Shown: positions 1 through 9,883 of the stretch, in pieces
Layout: each line of letters opens with the position of its first letter
Position numbering within the stretch: position 1 is the stretch's first letter
NCBI RefSeq assembly: GCF_020229735.1
Contig: NZ_CP083455.1
Location: 833,001 to 897,000 of the forward strand
DNA: 64,000 nucleotides
Direction of reading: 5' to 3'
From: Deinococcus taeanensis
GTDB taxonomy: Bacteria > Deinococcota > Deinococci > Deinococcales > Deinococcaceae
The notes under the pieces: model-generated
Databases searched by the model: none
What the model saw: the letters and a program-made list of their open reading frames with translations, nothing else
What the model was told of the DNA's origin: nothing
Translations under genes and position numbers: made by a program

Positions 1-296
1 GCGACTTCCTGAGTGCGTACCTGCGTGAGCACCTGCCCTGGGTGCGTTTTCACGTGCCGGAAGCCACCTACCTCGCGTGGCTGGACCTGCGCGCCCACCC
101 GCGCGCCGGGGACATCCAGGCGTTCCTGCTGGAAGAAGCCCGGGTGGCGATTCATGACGGCCCGCTGTTCGCCCCGGAAGGGTTCGGCGCGCAGTACCAG
201 GGGTTCATCCGCCTGAACTTCGCGACCAGCCGCGAACTGCTGCGCGAGGCCCTTGACCGGATGGCCGCCGCGCTGCGCCGCGATCAGCCCGCCTGA
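1..296 (+). CDS. PatB/MalY-like PLP aminotransferase, C-terminal end (partial)
   Basis: This is the last 97 or so codons of a gene entering from the left edge, read from base 3 and ending at TGA 294-296. The text VPEATYLAWLDLR, then ARVAIHDG, and finally FIRLNFATSRELLREAL is the C-terminal signature of fold-type I PLP enzymes of the PatB/MalY group, which cleave cystathionine or act as aminotransferases. The RLNFAT stretch holds the arginine that binds the substrate carboxylate. The PLP lysine lies outside the window, so substrate cannot be assigned. The gene converges on hisG and shares a hairpin terminator with it. Confidence 0.8.
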   Translation, partial: DFLSAYLREHLPWVRFHVPEATYLAWLDLRAHPRAGDIQAFLLEEARVAIHDGPLFAPEGFGAQYQGFIRLNFATSRELLREALDRMAAALRRDQPA

Positions 297-307
297 GTCA
301 GGCCCCG

Positions 308-344
308 CGGCGGGCCGGGAAGCTGATGACCGCCCGGCCCGCCG
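308..344. terminator. Bidirectional hairpin terminator
   Basis: A perfect 12-bp stem (308-319 with 333-344) closes a 13-nt loop between the convergent aminotransferase and hisG ends. There is no T-run, as is common for hairpins in this window. Confidence 0.6.
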
Positions 345-356
345 GATGGAACGCGC

Positions 357-991
<635 letters not shown>

Positions 992-995
<4 letters not shown>

Positions 996-2185
996 GGCGT
1001 CACCTCGTCAGGCGCCTGAAGCGTGACAGCACCCTCTGCCGTGCGGGCCCAGCGGCGAATGCCGCGCGCCGCACTGAAGGCCCGCAGTTCATCGCGGTTA
1101 TCGGTCCAGGCAAGTTCGGCGTGCAGACCCTGCGCGCGCGCCGCTTCGGCCGCCGGAAGGTCCAGGGCCAGCACCACCTCGGGTTCAGGCGGCAGGTCAC
1201 CCGCCAGGGCGCGCATCAGCCGCTCCAGGCCCAGCGCGAAGCCCGCGCCGGGCAGCCCGCCCTCCAGCGCGTAGCGGCCGCCGCCCAGCACCGGCTGGTT
1301 CAGGCCGGGCGCGTACGCCCGGAAGGTCACGCCGGTGTAGTAGTCATAGCGGCGGCTGACCCCCAGGTCGAACAGCAGCGGCCCGCCGTACAGGGCGGCC
1401 ACGCGGCGCAGGTGCCCCACGGCTTCCTGCGCCCGCTCACCCTGCGCGAGGGCCTGCGCGGCGTCCAGCACCTCAGGCCCGCCGTACAGGTCCGTCAAGG
1501 CGTGCAGGGTCCGGCGCGTCTCGCCGCCCAGACCGAACTGCTCGCTGAGCAGGTCCACGTCCGCGCCGCTCTTGCGGTCAATGGCGTCGTGCAGCGCCGC
1601 GCGCGCCGCGCCATGCAGCCCGGCGTCTTCCAGCACCGCGTCTACGTACCCGGGGTAGCCGACCTCCAGTGCCGCGTGCACACCGACCTCCCGCAGCGCA
1701 GCTGCCGCGAGGTGCAGCAGTTCCGCGTCCGAGGCGGGGGTCGCCACGCCGATCAGTTCCACGCCCAGCTGGTTGAATTCCCGCAGGCGGCCCAGTTCGC
1801 TGTTCAGGGCGCGCAGCCACAGCCGCCCGGCATACTGAAGGCGCAGCGGGAACGGCCCGTGCGGGAAGCGCGTGCGGACCAGCCGGCCCACGGCGGTGGT
1901 GAACTCGCTGCGCAGCGCCAGCACCTGCCCGCCCGAATCAATCAGTTTGAACGCCACGGCGTCCTGCGGGTGGCTGGCGCTGGCGTACTCCAGCGCGGGG
2001 ACCTCCACGCCCCGGTACCCCCAGCGGCCGAACAGGGCCGAGAGGTGCGCGCGGATCGCTTCGCGCTGCGCCCACTCGGGCGGCAGCACGTCCCGGGTGC
2101 CTTCCGGAATGGACGCCGTGAACCGGGGCAGGCCCGGCAGGTCAGGGGAACTCGGGGAACGGACGGACGAACTCACGCCGGGCAT
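992..2185 (-). CDS. hisZ: ATP phosphoribosyltransferase regulatory subunit
   Basis: HisZ is a catalytically inactive relative of histidyl-tRNA synthetase that activates short HisG and confers histidine feedback. The protein is about 397 residues from ATG 2183-2185. It begins the class II synthetase-like core at [13 protein letters not shown] and continues with [17 protein letters not shown], then [12 protein letters not shown], and ends with a weak anticodon-domain-like tail. I chose this ATG because upstream residues are low in complexity and the family begins just before the IPEGTRD segment. It overlaps hisG by 4 nt. No clear leaderless -10 or Shine-Dalgarno site precedes it, so the exact start is less certain than the identity. 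Confidence 0.9.
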
Positions 2186-2274
2186 TCTAAGCGCCGCGCA
2201 GGCGCCCCGGGTCACGCCCGGCTGCACAGCGTGCCCGGGCGCGCCGGAGGCCACGCTGCGTATACTGCGCCCGT

Positions 2275-2844
2275 ATGCGCCCTGTTCACCTCGCCCTGCT
2301 GGGGGCCGCCCTGACCCTCGGACTGGGCAGCTGCGCCCGCACCACCGACACCTTCACCCCGCGGATCAGCGTGACCAGCGCCCAGAATGTCAGCCGCGAG
2401 AAAAGCTTCCTGGTGCAGGGCTACGTGCTGGACGACACCGGCGTGACCAGCGTCACCGTGGACGGCAAGGCCGTTCCCGTTCAGGCCGGCAGCCGCAAGA
2501 TCGCCAGGTTCCAGTTTCAGGCGCTGCTGTCCACGCCCACCGGGCGGTACACCATTGCCGCGCGTGACGCCGCCGGGAACGAGGCGAAACTGGTGTTGCC
2601 GGTCACGGTGGATCCCCTGCGGCCCACGGTGAAGGTCACGCGCTTTGAACGCAGCGGCAGCGTGATCCGCGTGGCGGGCGTCGCCACGGACAACGTGCGC
2701 GTGGCGCAGGTCAGCGTGGACGGCAACCGCCTGAACATCACGCCTGGACAGAAGGTGGAGTTCTACGCCGAGACGACCGGCATCTGGGCAGATATCGTGG
2801 TGACCGACACGGCCGGGAACACCACGAACACGCGCGCACGCTGA
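2275..2844 (+). CDS. Putative lipoprotein with Ig-like repeats
   Basis: This is a 189-residue secreted protein. Residues 1-20 form a lipoprotein signal peptide ending in the lipobox LGSC with the modifiable cysteine at 20. The rest holds two similar segments, each containing TSVTVDGK or AQVSVDGN and ending in DAAGNE or DTAGNT. This is the pattern of bacterial Ig-like/cadherin-like beta-sandwich repeats. It is probably anchored in an envelope membrane, and its ligand is unknown. A TATACT -10 box at 2261-2266 lies 8 nt before the ATG with no Shine-Dalgarno site, so the mRNA is probably leaderless. The gene is divergent from hisZ. Confidence 0.75.
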   Translation: MRPVHLALLGAALTLGLGSCARTTDTFTPRISVTSAQNVSREKSFLVQGYVLDDTGVTSVTVDGKAVPVQAGSRKIARFQFQALLSTPTGRYTIAARDAAGNEAKLVLPVTVDPLRPTVKVTRFERSGSVIRVAGVATDNVRVAQVSVDGNRLNITPGQKVEFYAETTGIWADIVVTDTAGNTTNTRAR

Positions 2845-2913
2845 GTCCGCCTGCGGCCTCTGCACCTTGCGGCGGACGCGGGCGGGGGGGCCGGCGCGCT
2901 AGCCTGCGCAGGT

Positions 2914-3504
2914 ATGCACGACCTGACCAGCCTGATCCTCTCGGCCTCCTACGTGGGCCTGTTTGCCATTGTGTTCGCGGAGACTGGCCTGCTGCTGGGC
3001 TTCTTTCTGCCCGGCGACAGTCTGCTGCTGGCGGCCGGGGTGCTCGCGGCAGGCGGGGCGATCAGTCTGGGCGGCGTGATGGCCGCCGTGGTGGTCGGCG
3101 GCGTCCTGGGGTGTGTGGCGGGCTACCTGATCGGGCAGCGGTTCGGCCCACGCGTGTTCAGCAACCAGAACGCGCGGTACTTCAAGCCGGAGTACATCAC
3201 CCGCGCCGAACTCTTCTTCGCGCGCTACGGGTGGCTGGCCGTGATCCTGGCGCGGTTCGTGCCGGTCGTGCGCACCCTCGTGCCCACCATGGCCGGCGTG
3301 AGCCGCATGCCGCTCGCGCCGTTCACGCTGTACAACGTGGCCGGCGCGCTTCTGTGGGGCGTGAGTGTGCCGGCCCTGGGGTACTACCTGGGCGGCCTGA
3401 TTCCGGACCTGGACCGCTACATCCTGGCCGTGGTGGGCGCCATGGTGGTCCTGAGCGTGGTGCCGGTGGCCGTGAAGGTGTGGCGCAGCCGCCGGGCAGC
3501 CTGA
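2914..3504 (+). CDS. DedA-family membrane protein
   Basis: This 196-residue protein belongs to the DedA/SNARE-associated (VTT) family of membrane proteins, implicated in lipid scrambling and envelope homeostasis. Visible features are the N-terminal FAETGLLLGFFLPGDSLLL segment (an acidic residue in a membrane re-entrant region), a glycine-rich helix, the conserved ILARFVPVVRTLVPTMAG motif at about 111-128 with its arginines, and two C-terminal membrane spans. TAGCCT at 2900-2905 lies 8 nt before the ATG, indicating a leaderless start. The physiological substrate cannot be read from the sequence. Confidence 0.9.
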   Translation: MHDLTSLILSASYVGLFAIVFAETGLLLGFFLPGDSLLLAAGVLAAGGAISLGGVMAAVVVGGVLGCVAGYLIGQRFGPRVFSNQNARYFKPEYITRAELFFARYGWLAVILARFVPVVRTLVPTMAGVSRMPLAPFTLYNVAGALLWGVSVPALGYYLGGLIPDLDRYILAVVGAMVVLSVVPVAVKVWRSRRAA

Positions 3505-3514
3505 ACCGCAGCGC

Positions 3515-3547
3515 AGGGCGGCCCCCGAATTCACCGGGGGCCGCCCT
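3515..3547. terminator. Bidirectional hairpin terminator
   Basis: A 13-bp perfect stem (3515-3527 with 3535-3547) and 7-nt loop separate the convergent DedA and alpha-glucosidase genes. Confidence 0.75.
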
Positions 3548-3565
3548 TCACGTGTGCGCGGACGA

Positions 3566-5164
3566 TCAGGCTCGCAGGAGTCGGGCCTCGTTGGGCCGCA
3601 GCGGCGCGCCGCTGAGCGGCTGGTCTCCCAGGCTGCTGAGCAGGGTTTCCCCGCGGGTCAGGTCAGGCAGGTCGTGGCTTTCGCCGCTGAAGTTCAGCAG
3701 GACCGTCAGGCGCTCACCGTGGCCTTCACGGTGGAAGGCGAAGACGGTGTCCGAGCTGTCCACGCTGCGGTAGGTCCCGTCCACAAGCGCCGGGTGCGCC
3801 GCGCGCAGGCGGGTCAGGCTGCGGAAGTAGTTCAGGTCGCTCTGGGAGTCGGCCTCCTGGGCCTGCACGTTCACCTGCGCGGCGTCGTCGGCCAGGGGCA
3901 GCCAGGGCGTGGTGCCGGGCACACTGAACCCGGCGTTCGCGCCGGCGTCCCACTGCATGGGCGTGCGCTCCGGGTCGCGGCCGGCCTCCGGGCTGTCGGG
4001 CTGTTGCAGGGCCGCCGGATCCATGATCCGTTCGGGAGGAATAGGAACATCCCGCATGCCGATCTCGTCGCCGTAGTACACGGTGGGCGTGCCGCGCAGC
4101 GTCAGCAGCAGGGTCTGGGCCACACGGTACTGCGCGTCACCCACGCGGGTGCGGAAGCGGTGCTGGTCGTGGTTGCCCAGCACCCAGTTCGGCCAGGACC
4201 GGGTGCTCAGGCACGCGGCGTCGTAACTGTCCGCGAACGCGCGGACCTGCGGCGCCTGCCACGGCATGAGGATCAGGTGGAAGTTGAACGGCAGGTGCAC
4301 CATCTGCGCGTCCTCCGTGCCGGCGTAGGGGAGAAGCTGCTCAACGGGCAGGTAGATCTCTCCCACCATCATGCGGTCGGGGAATTCGTCGAGCACGGCG
4401 CGCATCTCACGGATGTACTCGTGCGTCTCCGGCTGGTCCTGGGTGTAGGGGTGCAGCAGGCTCCAGTGCTCCGGCTGGCCGGGCTGCCAGTTGGGGTTGG
4501 CGGGTTCGTCCAGGTACCGTTCGTCCTCGGCGAGCAGCCAGATGACGTCCACGCGGAAACCGTCCACGCCGCGGCGCATCCAGAAGCGCAGCACCTCGAA
4601 CATCGCTTCGCGCACGGCGGGGTTGCGCCAGTTCAGGTCCGGCTGGCTGGGCAGGAACTGGTGCAGGTAGTACTGGCCGCTGACCTCGTCCAGTGTCCAC
4701 GCGGGGCCGCCGAAGAAGGACTTCCAGTTGTTCGGCGCGCCGCCGCCAGGGGCCGGGTCACGCCACACGTACCAGTCGCGTTTCGCGTTGTCCTTGCCTT
4801 GCAGCGCCTCCTGGAACCACGCGTGGTCCGAGGACGAGTGGTTGGGCACGTAGTCGAGCATGACCTTCAGGCCCAGACGGTGCGCCTCGGCCACCAGGGC
4901 GTCGAAGTCCTCCAGCGTGCCGAACAGCGGGTCGATGTCGCAGTAGTCGGCCACGTCGTACCCGAAATCCCGCATGGGGCTCCTGAAGATGGGGGAGAGC
5001 CACACCGCGTGCACGCCCAGGCTCGCCACGTACGGCAGGCGGCGGGTGATGCCGCGCAGGTCGCCCACACCGTCGCCGCTGTCGTCCTGGAAGGAACGCG
5101 GGTAGATCTGGTAGATGATGCCGCTCTGCCACCACTTCAGCTCACCGGTCAGGGAGGAGGTCAT
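3566..5164 (-). CDS. GH13 alpha-glucosidase / oligo-1,6-glucosidase-like enzyme
   Basis: This enzyme hydrolyses alpha-glucosidic bonds in maltose- or isomaltose-type oligosaccharides, probably in the cytoplasm because no signal peptide is present. The (beta/alpha)8 barrel shows all GH13 regions: DYVPNHSS, GFRVDVI with the nucleophile Asp (209 counted from the upstream GTG, 206 from the chosen ATG), GEIYLP with the acid/base Glu (272 or 269), and LGNHDQHRF with the transition-state Asp (336 or 333). The length of 532 residues fits the oligo-1,6-glucosidase/sucrose-isomaltase subfamily. I chose ATG 5162-5164 over the in-frame GTG at 5171-5173. The ATG sits 7 nt after a -10 box that is part of a complete promoter, so the transcript would start at or beside the ATG. 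Exact substrate preference is not decidable here. Confidence 0.9.
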   Translation of the reverse strand: MTSSLTGELKWWQSGIIYQIYPRSFQDDSGDGVGDLRGITRRLPYVASLGVHAVWLSPIFRSPMRDFGYDVADYCDIDPLFGTLEDFDALVAEAHRLGLKVMLDYVPNHSSSDHAWFQEALQGKDNAKRDWYVWRDPAPGGGAPNNWKSFFGGPAWTLDEVSGQYYLHQFLPSQPDLNWRNPAVREAMFEVLRFWMRRGVDGFRVDVIWLLAEDERYLDEPANPNWQPGQPEHWSLLHPYTQDQPETHEYIREMRAVLDEFPDRMMVGEIYLPVEQLLPYAGTEDAQMVHLPFNFHLILMPWQAPQVRAFADSYDAACLSTRSWPNWVLGNHDQHRFRTRVGDAQYRVAQTLLLTLRGTPTVYYGDEIGMRDVPIPPERIMDPAALQQPDSPEAGRDPERTPMQWDAGANAGFSVPGTTPWLPLADDAAQVNVQAQEADSQSDLNYFRSLTRLRAAHPALVDGTYRSVDSSDTVFAFHREGHGERLTVLLNFSGESHDLPDLTRGETLLSSLGDQPLSGAPLRPNEARLLRA

Positions 5165-5200
5165 GTTCAGCACACTACCTTCTGAATCGTTTCAGATCAA
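5165..5200 (-). promoter_or_regulatory. Promoter with LacI-family operator for the alpha-glucosidase
   Basis: On the minus strand, TTGATC (5195-5200) and TAGTGT (5172-5177) are exactly 17 bp apart, and the ATG follows 7 nt later. Within the spacer at 5182-5195 is CTGAAACGATTCAG. This matches the LacI-family form TGAAnCGnTTCA apart from one asymmetric central base. A bound repressor would block RNA polymerase directly. A sugar-responsive LacI-type repressor is inferred; none is encoded in this window. Confidence 0.7.
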
Positions 5201-5214
5201 GGGGGCAAAGAAAA

Positions 5215-5251
5215 GGGCGAGAGGTGCACTCCTCATGCCACCCTCTCGCCC
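5215..5251 (-). terminator. Terminator of the LCP gene
   Basis: A 10-bp stem (5215-5224 with 5242-5251) is followed on the minus strand by TTTTCTTT, directly after the LCP stop codon. Confidence 0.75.
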
Positions 5252-5264
5252 GTCTCTGCTGCAC

Positions 5265-6407
5265 TCAGGGCGCGGGCGTGTCCGAACCCAGCCGCACCGT
5301 TACGTCCGCGCCGGATGCCAGCGTCTGATCCGTGACCGTCCCGAAGCCCACGTCGCGCAGCACCCGCGCCGCCGCCGCGCCCGACGCGGTCGTTTTCGCA
5401 GGGCCGCGCTTCTCGTTCACAATCCAGACGTTCGCATACCCCAGCCCCTCCAGTCGCTCCTTCAGGCGGCGGGCGCTGCCGTCCGGGGCGTCCATGTTCA
5501 CGACCGCCACCCCCAGGGAACGCGGATCGTTCGGGTCACGGAAGTTCTTGGCGATCAGCGTGCCCAGCGCCGCCCGGTCCACCTCCCAGATGCTCGCCGC
5601 GCCCCGGTACCCGAAATCCCCCGGCACCTGATGCGTCTTGATCTTCACGCCGCTCAGGCCCGCGCCCATCAGCGCCCCCACCTGCGCGCGGGTCAGGTTC
5701 GACTTCATGTTCCGGTCCACCGCCGCGACCATCAGCGGGAGCCGCCACACGTTCAGCGGGTTGCGCACCTGCGCGCCCAACGCGCCCACAAACTGCTGCT
5801 GCCGCGCGATCCGCCCGATATCGCCCAGGTTGTCGTGCCGGAAGCGCAGGAAGCCCACCATCTGCTCGCCGTTCAGACGCTGCCGCCCGGGTTTCAGGTC
5901 AATGTGCAGCTTCCCGGCGTTGTCGTCGTACTTCATGGCCTGCCCCACATCCACCGTCACGCCGCCCGCCGCGTCCGTCAGGGCCGGCACAGCATTCAGG
6001 CTCAGCAGCGCGTAGCCGTCGACGGGCAGGCCGGTCAGGGCCTGCACCGACCGCATCAGCATCTCCGCGCCCCCGTGCACGTTCGCGCTGTTGATCTTGC
6101 CCCAGCCGAACCCCGGAATGTTCACCCAGGAGTCCCGCGGAATGCTCAGCAGGTTCACGCGCCCGTCCGGCCACGCCTGCGCGAGCATCAGCGTATCGGT
6201 GCGCGTGTCGTAGTTCTCCGGTTTCGGCGGGTAAGGCCACACGGCCGCCTTGTCGTCGTAATCCACGTCCACGCCGGCAAGAACCAGCGTGACCGGCCCG
6301 TCCACCTTGCGGGGCAGGGTGCCGTAACGGGCGAGAAACGGGGCGGCGGGTGACGCAACTGCCACCACGCCCGCCAGGGCCACGAGAACAACAGCAGCAG
6401 GGCGCAC
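5265..6407 (-). CDS. LytR-CpsA-Psr (LCP) family cell-wall ligase
   Basis: LCP proteins transfer lipid-linked glycopolymers onto peptidoglycan outside the cytoplasmic membrane. The 380-residue product has an N-terminal membrane segment (about 4-25). The LCP domain follows, with RTDTLMLA near 69-76, SIPRDSWVNIPG, KINSAN and the basic motif GFLRFRHDNLGDIGRIARQQQF. A C-terminal LytR_C-like domain spans about 285-375. The arginines and aspartates of the pyrophosphate-binding site are present. A TATGCT -10 box at 6414-6419 lies 6 nt before the GTG start, indicating a leaderless mRNA. The acceptor polymer in Deinococcus is unknown. Confidence 0.88.
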   Translation of the reverse strand: MRPAAVVLVALAGVVAVASPAAPFLARYGTLPRKVDGPVTLVLAGVDVDYDDKAAVWPYPPKPENYDTRTDTLMLAQAWPDGRVNLLSIPRDSWVNIPGFGWGKINSANVHGGAEMLMRSVQALTGLPVDGYALLSLNAVPALTDAAGGVTVDVGQAMKYDDNAGKLHIDLKPGRQRLNGEQMVGFLRFRHDNLGDIGRIARQQQFVGALGAQVRNPLNVWRLPLMVAAVDRNMKSNLTRAQVGALMGAGLSGVKIKTHQVPGDFGYRGAASIWEVDRAALGTLIAKNFRDPNDPRSLGVAVVNMDAPDGSARRLKERLEGLGYANVWIVNEKRGPAKTTASGAAAARVLRDVGFGTVTDQTLASGADVTVRLGSDTPAP

Positions 6408-6460
6408 GCGCGGAGCATACCGTCCCCGCCCGCCCGGGGAATCAACCCTAAGGGCGAGGT

Positions 6461-7027
6461 TCAGACCAGTGCCCGCACCAGGTGCGTGTACGTTCCGCCT
6501 GCCAGCCTCCGCGTTCCTGCCGGGCGGAACCCCAGTCGGCCGTACAGGCGCGCGGCAGGATTGCCGTCCTCGACCAGCAGCCCCACCTGGGTCAGGCCCA
6601 ACCCGGCGGCCCGGTCGGCCGCCGCCGACAGAAGCAGGGTGCCCACCCCCTGCCCGCGCGCCCCCGGGAGAACCGCGAGCGTATCCACGTACAGCTCGCC
6701 GGGTGTGCCCTCGGATATCACCTCGCCCGGCAGGCCCAGGGCACGCAGCCGCTCACGGAAAGGCTCGTCGAGCCGCGCAGCGTCTGCGCCTGCGTACGTG
6801 ACCGCCAGCCCCAGCGGCTGCCCGGCCCGCTCGGCGATCAGGACGTTCTGGTGGCTCAGGCGGTTGTCCCGCAGCGGAAAGAACCCCAGCAGCACCCGCT
6901 GCGCTTCCGTGGCCGAGGACGTCGCCGTCAGGGCCAGGCCGATCTTCCCGATCGTCTCCTGGATCAGCGGCACGGCGAACGCCGCGTCGAACGGCCGCGC
7001 GGGACGCACCGTCACGGGATCACTCAC
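6461..7027 (-). CDS. GNAT-family N-acetyltransferase
   Basis: This 188-residue protein has the acetyl-CoA-dependent acetyltransferase fold. The hallmark motif A is LYVDTLAVLPGARGQGVGTLLL, containing the Q/RxxGxG/A phosphate-binding turn (RGQGVG), followed by GLLVEDGNPAARLYGRLGF, the motif B region. The N-terminal half carries the variable substrate-binding region. Substrate is unknown. TATGCT at 7034-7039 lies 6 nt before the GTG start with no Shine-Dalgarno site. It is a single gene followed closely by the LCP gene promoter. Confidence 0.85.
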   Translation of the reverse strand: MSDPVTVRPARPFDAAFAVPLIQETIGKIGLALTATSSATEAQRVLLGFFPLRDNRLSHQNVLIAERAGQPLGLAVTYAGADAARLDEPFRERLRALGLPGEVISEGTPGELYVDTLAVLPGARGQGVGTLLLSAAADRAAGLGLTQVGLLVEDGNPAARLYGRLGFRPAGTRRLAGGTYTHLVRALV

Positions 7028-7051
7028 CCGCCGAGCATAGCGTGCACAGCA

Positions 7052-7082
7052 ACACCGGGCCCCATACCACAGAGCCCGGTGT
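7052..7082 (-). terminator. Hairpin terminator after the Thr-rich lipoprotein gene
   Basis: A perfect 9-bp stem (7052-7060 with 7074-7082) encloses a 13-nt loop just downstream of the lipoprotein stop at 7093. Confidence 0.6.
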
Positions 7083-7092
7083 CGATGACCGC

Positions 7093-7572
7093 TCAGTTCA
7101 GGGTGATCTTGCTGGCCACGAGGTTGTCGCCCTCAACGGCACCCTCGACCGCCACGCTGGCGTCTTTGCGGTCCGTCCCGAAGAACTCCTCGGCGGTGGT
7201 GGCGCCTCCCTCAAAGGTGGTCGTCTCGGACACCGTCACGTTGTAGTTCTTGTCGTTCTCGCTCAGGCCGAAGGTCTGGGCCGTTCCGTCGAAGGTGGTG
7301 ACCTTGCCTTCCAGGCCGTCACCCGCAGCCATGTCCACCTCCTCGCTGGTGGTGGCGCTGTCGTCGTTGCTCATGGTGCTGTCGCTCGCGTCGGTGCCCG
7401 TCTCAGTGGCGGCCGTGTCCGTGCTGGTCGTGTCCGTCGAGGCGGTGTCGGTCGTGCCGGCGTCCGTGCTGGTGGTGGTCGTCGTGTCCGTCGTGGTCGT
7501 GGTTTCATCCTGCTTCGGAGCGCAGGAGGCCAGGAGGGCCGCAGTCAGGAGAGCCAGCAGGGTGGATTTCAT
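7093..7572 (-). CDS. Lipoprotein with Thr/Asp-rich linker and DUF5666-like domain
   Basis: A short envelope lipoprotein. Counted from the ATG at 7570-7572, the signal peptide MKSTLLALL leads to the lipobox LLASC with the cysteine at about 17. A linker of about 60 residues follows, made almost entirely of Thr, Asp, Ser and Ala. The C-terminal globular part begins near GLEGKVTTFDG and resembles the small DUF5666-type beta domain. An upstream in-frame ATG at 7579-7581 is possible, but GGGAAG lies about 9 nt before the second ATG, and that start gives a normal lipoprotein signal. Function is unknown. The long flexible linker suggests the domain is held away from the membrane. Confidence 0.75.
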   Translation of the reverse strand: MKSTLLALLTAALLASCAPKQDETTTTTDTTTTTSTDAGTTDTASTDTTSTDTAATETGTDASDSTMSNDDSATTSEEVDMAAGDGLEGKVTTFDGTAQTFGLSENDKNYNVTVSETTTFEGGATTAEEFFGTDRKDASVAVEGAVEGDNLVASKITLN

Positions 7573-7644
7573 GGCAGTCATCTTCCCGGGTTGTTTTCAG
7601 CAGCACGTGAGGGTAATCCCAGTGGGCCTTTACGTCCCCCACAC

Positions 7645-9870
7645 TCAGGCAAAGGTGAATGCGCCGGCAGCGTGATCGACCAGAACAGAACCGCCAGCCT
7701 TCAGCGGCCCGAACAGCAGGCGGTCTGCCAGGGGCCGTTTCAGGTGCTCCTCAATCACCCGGGCCAGGGGGCGGGCGCCCATCAGGGGGTCGTAGCCCAG
7801 CTGGGCCAATCGTGCCCGGGCGGCCGGCGTGACCGTCAGCGCCACCTGACGCTCGGCCAGCTGAAGCTGCAGTTCGCGGATGAACTTGTCCACCACTCCG
7901 CCCATCACGTCCGGTGACAGCGGCTCGAAGTGCAGGACCGCATCAAGCCGGTTGCGGAACTCTGGCGTGAAGGTCCGTTTCACAGCCTCAGACTCCTCGC
8001 CGGCCCGCCCGACCCGCCCGAAACCCAGCGCAGGCCGCGACGCGTCCGCCGCGCCGGCGTTCGTGGTGAAAATCAGCAGCAGGCCCCGCCCATCCACCTT
8101 CCTGCCGGTATGGTCGGTCAGCGTCCCGTGATCCATCAGTTGCAGGAACACGTTGTACACGTCCGGATGCGCCTTCTCAATCTCATCGAGCAGGACCACG
8201 GCGTGCGGGTGTTTGGCCACTGCGTCCGTTAGCAGGCCCCCCTGATCGAAACCCACGTACCCGGGCGGCGCCCCGATCAGGCGCGCCACGGTGTGCGCCT
8301 CCTGGTACTCACTCATGTCAAAACGCGCCAGGTGAATGCCCAGCCGGTCGGCAAGCGCGCGGGCCAGCTCCGTCTTGCCGACGCCGGTCGGCCCGGCGAA
8401 CAGGAACGCCCCCTGCGGCCGCTGTGGGTCCCGCAGGCCCGCGCGGGCCAGCTTCACGGCGCTGGCCACAGCTGACACCGCGGCGTCCTGCCCGAACACC
8501 CGCAGGCGCAGGTCCTCTTCCAGCGTGGCGAGCGACGTGACCTCCTCGGCCTTCACCGCGCCCACAGGCACGCGCGCCATGCGCGCCACCGTTCCTTCCA
8601 CGTCCGGCACGTCAATCACGCCGCCCCGCCCGGCGCTGCTGCGCGCCGCGCCCGCCTCATCCAGCACGTCAATGGCCTTGTCCGGCAGAAAGCGGTCACG
8701 CAGGTGCCGCACCGACAGCCGCACCGCTACCTCCAGCGCCGCCGGCGTGAACGTCACCCCGTGATGCGCCTCGTACCGCCCCGCGAGGCCCCGCACGATC
8801 TTCAGCGCGTCCTCCTCGTCCGGCTCCGGGACCTCCACCGTCTGGAAACGCCGCCACAGCGCCCGGTCCTTCTCCAGGTGCCGGAGCTCCGCGGGCGTGG
8901 TTGCGCCCAGTACCCGGAGCTTTCCCCGCGCCAGTGCCGGCTTCAGCAGGTTCGCGGCGTCCACGCTGCCCCCCTCGGTGGCCCCGGCACCCACCAGCGT
9001 GTGCAGCTCATCAATGAACAGCACCGCGTTCTGTCCGTCCAGCGCGGCCAGCACCGCCTTGAGCCGCGCTTCGAAATCCCCGCGGTACCGCGTTCCCGCG
9101 AGCAGCGCCCCCAGGTCCAGCGCGTACACGGACGCTCCTTTCAGGAACCCCGGCGCCTGCCCATCCACGATCCGCTGCGCCAGACCTTCCGCCAGCGCCG
9201 TCTTGCCGACCCCCGGCTCGCCCACGAGCACCGGGTTGTTTTTCCCGCGCCGGGCCAGCACGTGCGCCACCCGTTCAAGTTCCGCTTCCCGGCCGATCAC
9301 CGGATCGAACTCCCCGGCGCGGGCCTGCGCGGTCAGGTCCGCAGCGTACGCCTCCAGCGGGTCCACTTCGGCCGCCTCACCGGACGGTTCCGGCGTCCCC
9401 GCGCCGTCCACGCCGGCCACGCGCCGCTCCCGCTCCCGGCCCGGCACCTTCGCCGCGCCGTGCGACACGAAATTCAGCATGTCCAGCCGTGACGCTCCCT
9501 GCGCCTCCAGCGCCGCCCGCGCCGGACTGTCATTCTCCTCGAGCAGTTCAACCAGCACGCGCGCGCCGTCGGCCTCCTCGTGCCCCTTGCCGCTGGCGTG
9601 CAGTTGCAGCACCGCGCCCTCCACGACCCGGTGGACGCCCAGCGTGAAGTCCGGCTCGCTGCCCGGCACCACCTCGAAATCAGAGAGCAGGCCGCGCAGG
9701 TCGTCGCGCAGCCGTTCCACGTTCACGCCCACCGCCAGCAGCGCCTCACGCGCCTCCGGGTCATGCGTGAGCGCCAGCAGCAGATGCTCCAGCGTCACGA
9801 ATTCATGCCCGGCCTCCCGCGCGTAGTCCGCCGCGCGGCCAATCGTGACCTGCAGGTGATCTCCGATCAC
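7645..9870 (-). CDS. clpA: ATP-dependent Clp protease ATPase subunit ClpA
   Basis: ClpA is the AAA+ unfoldase that feeds substrates to ClpP. The 741-residue product begins with the Clp-N repeat domain (about 5-140, [13 protein letters not shown]). AAA1 follows with Walker A GEPGVGKT near 217-224, then AAA2 with Walker A GPTGVGKT near 493-500 and a C-terminal D2-small domain ending near [18 protein letters not shown]. No ClpB-type middle coiled coil is present, which supports ClpA over ClpB. The start is GTG 9868-9870, with GAGGAG 9 nt upstream. It lies 13 bp after clpS on the same strand, the typical clpS-clpA operon. I did not find a clear IGL/F loop for ClpP docking by eye. Confidence 0.93.
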   Translation of the reverse strand: MIGDHLQVTIGRAADYAREAGHEFVTLEHLLLALTHDPEAREALLAVGVNVERLRDDLRGLLSDFEVVPGSEPDFTLGVHRVVEGAVLQLHASGKGHEEADGARVLVELLEENDSPARAALEAQGASRLDMLNFVSHGAAKVPGRERERRVAGVDGAGTPEPSGEAAEVDPLEAYAADLTAQARAGEFDPVIGREAELERVAHVLARRGKNNPVLVGEPGVGKTALAEGLAQRIVDGQAPGFLKGASVYALDLGALLAGTRYRGDFEARLKAVLAALDGQNAVLFIDELHTLVGAGATEGGSVDAANLLKPALARGKLRVLGATTPAELRHLEKDRALWRRFQTVEVPEPDEEDALKIVRGLAGRYEAHHGVTFTPAALEVAVRLSVRHLRDRFLPDKAIDVLDEAGAARSSAGRGGVIDVPDVEGTVARMARVPVGAVKAEEVTSLATLEEDLRLRVFGQDAAVSAVASAVKLARAGLRDPQRPQGAFLFAGPTGVGKTELARALADRLGIHLARFDMSEYQEAHTVARLIGAPPGYVGFDQGGLLTDAVAKHPHAVVLLDEIEKAHPDVYNVFLQLMDHGTLTDHTGRKVDGRGLLLIFTTNAGAADASRPALGFGRVGRAGEESEAVKRTFTPEFRNRLDAVLHFEPLSPDVMGGVVDKFIRELQLQLAERQVALTVTPAARARLAQLGYDPLMGARPLARVIEEHLKRPLADRLLFGPLKAGGSVLVDHAAGAFTFA

Positions 9871-9883
9871 AGTGTGCTTCTCC

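Noticed and set aside
3554..5185. 543-codon open frame on the + strand opposite the alpha-glucosidase gene
   Set aside because: It mirrors a gene with complete GH13 motifs. Its text is low-complexity His/Gln/Arg/Val-rich, as expected for the complement of GC-rich coding DNA.
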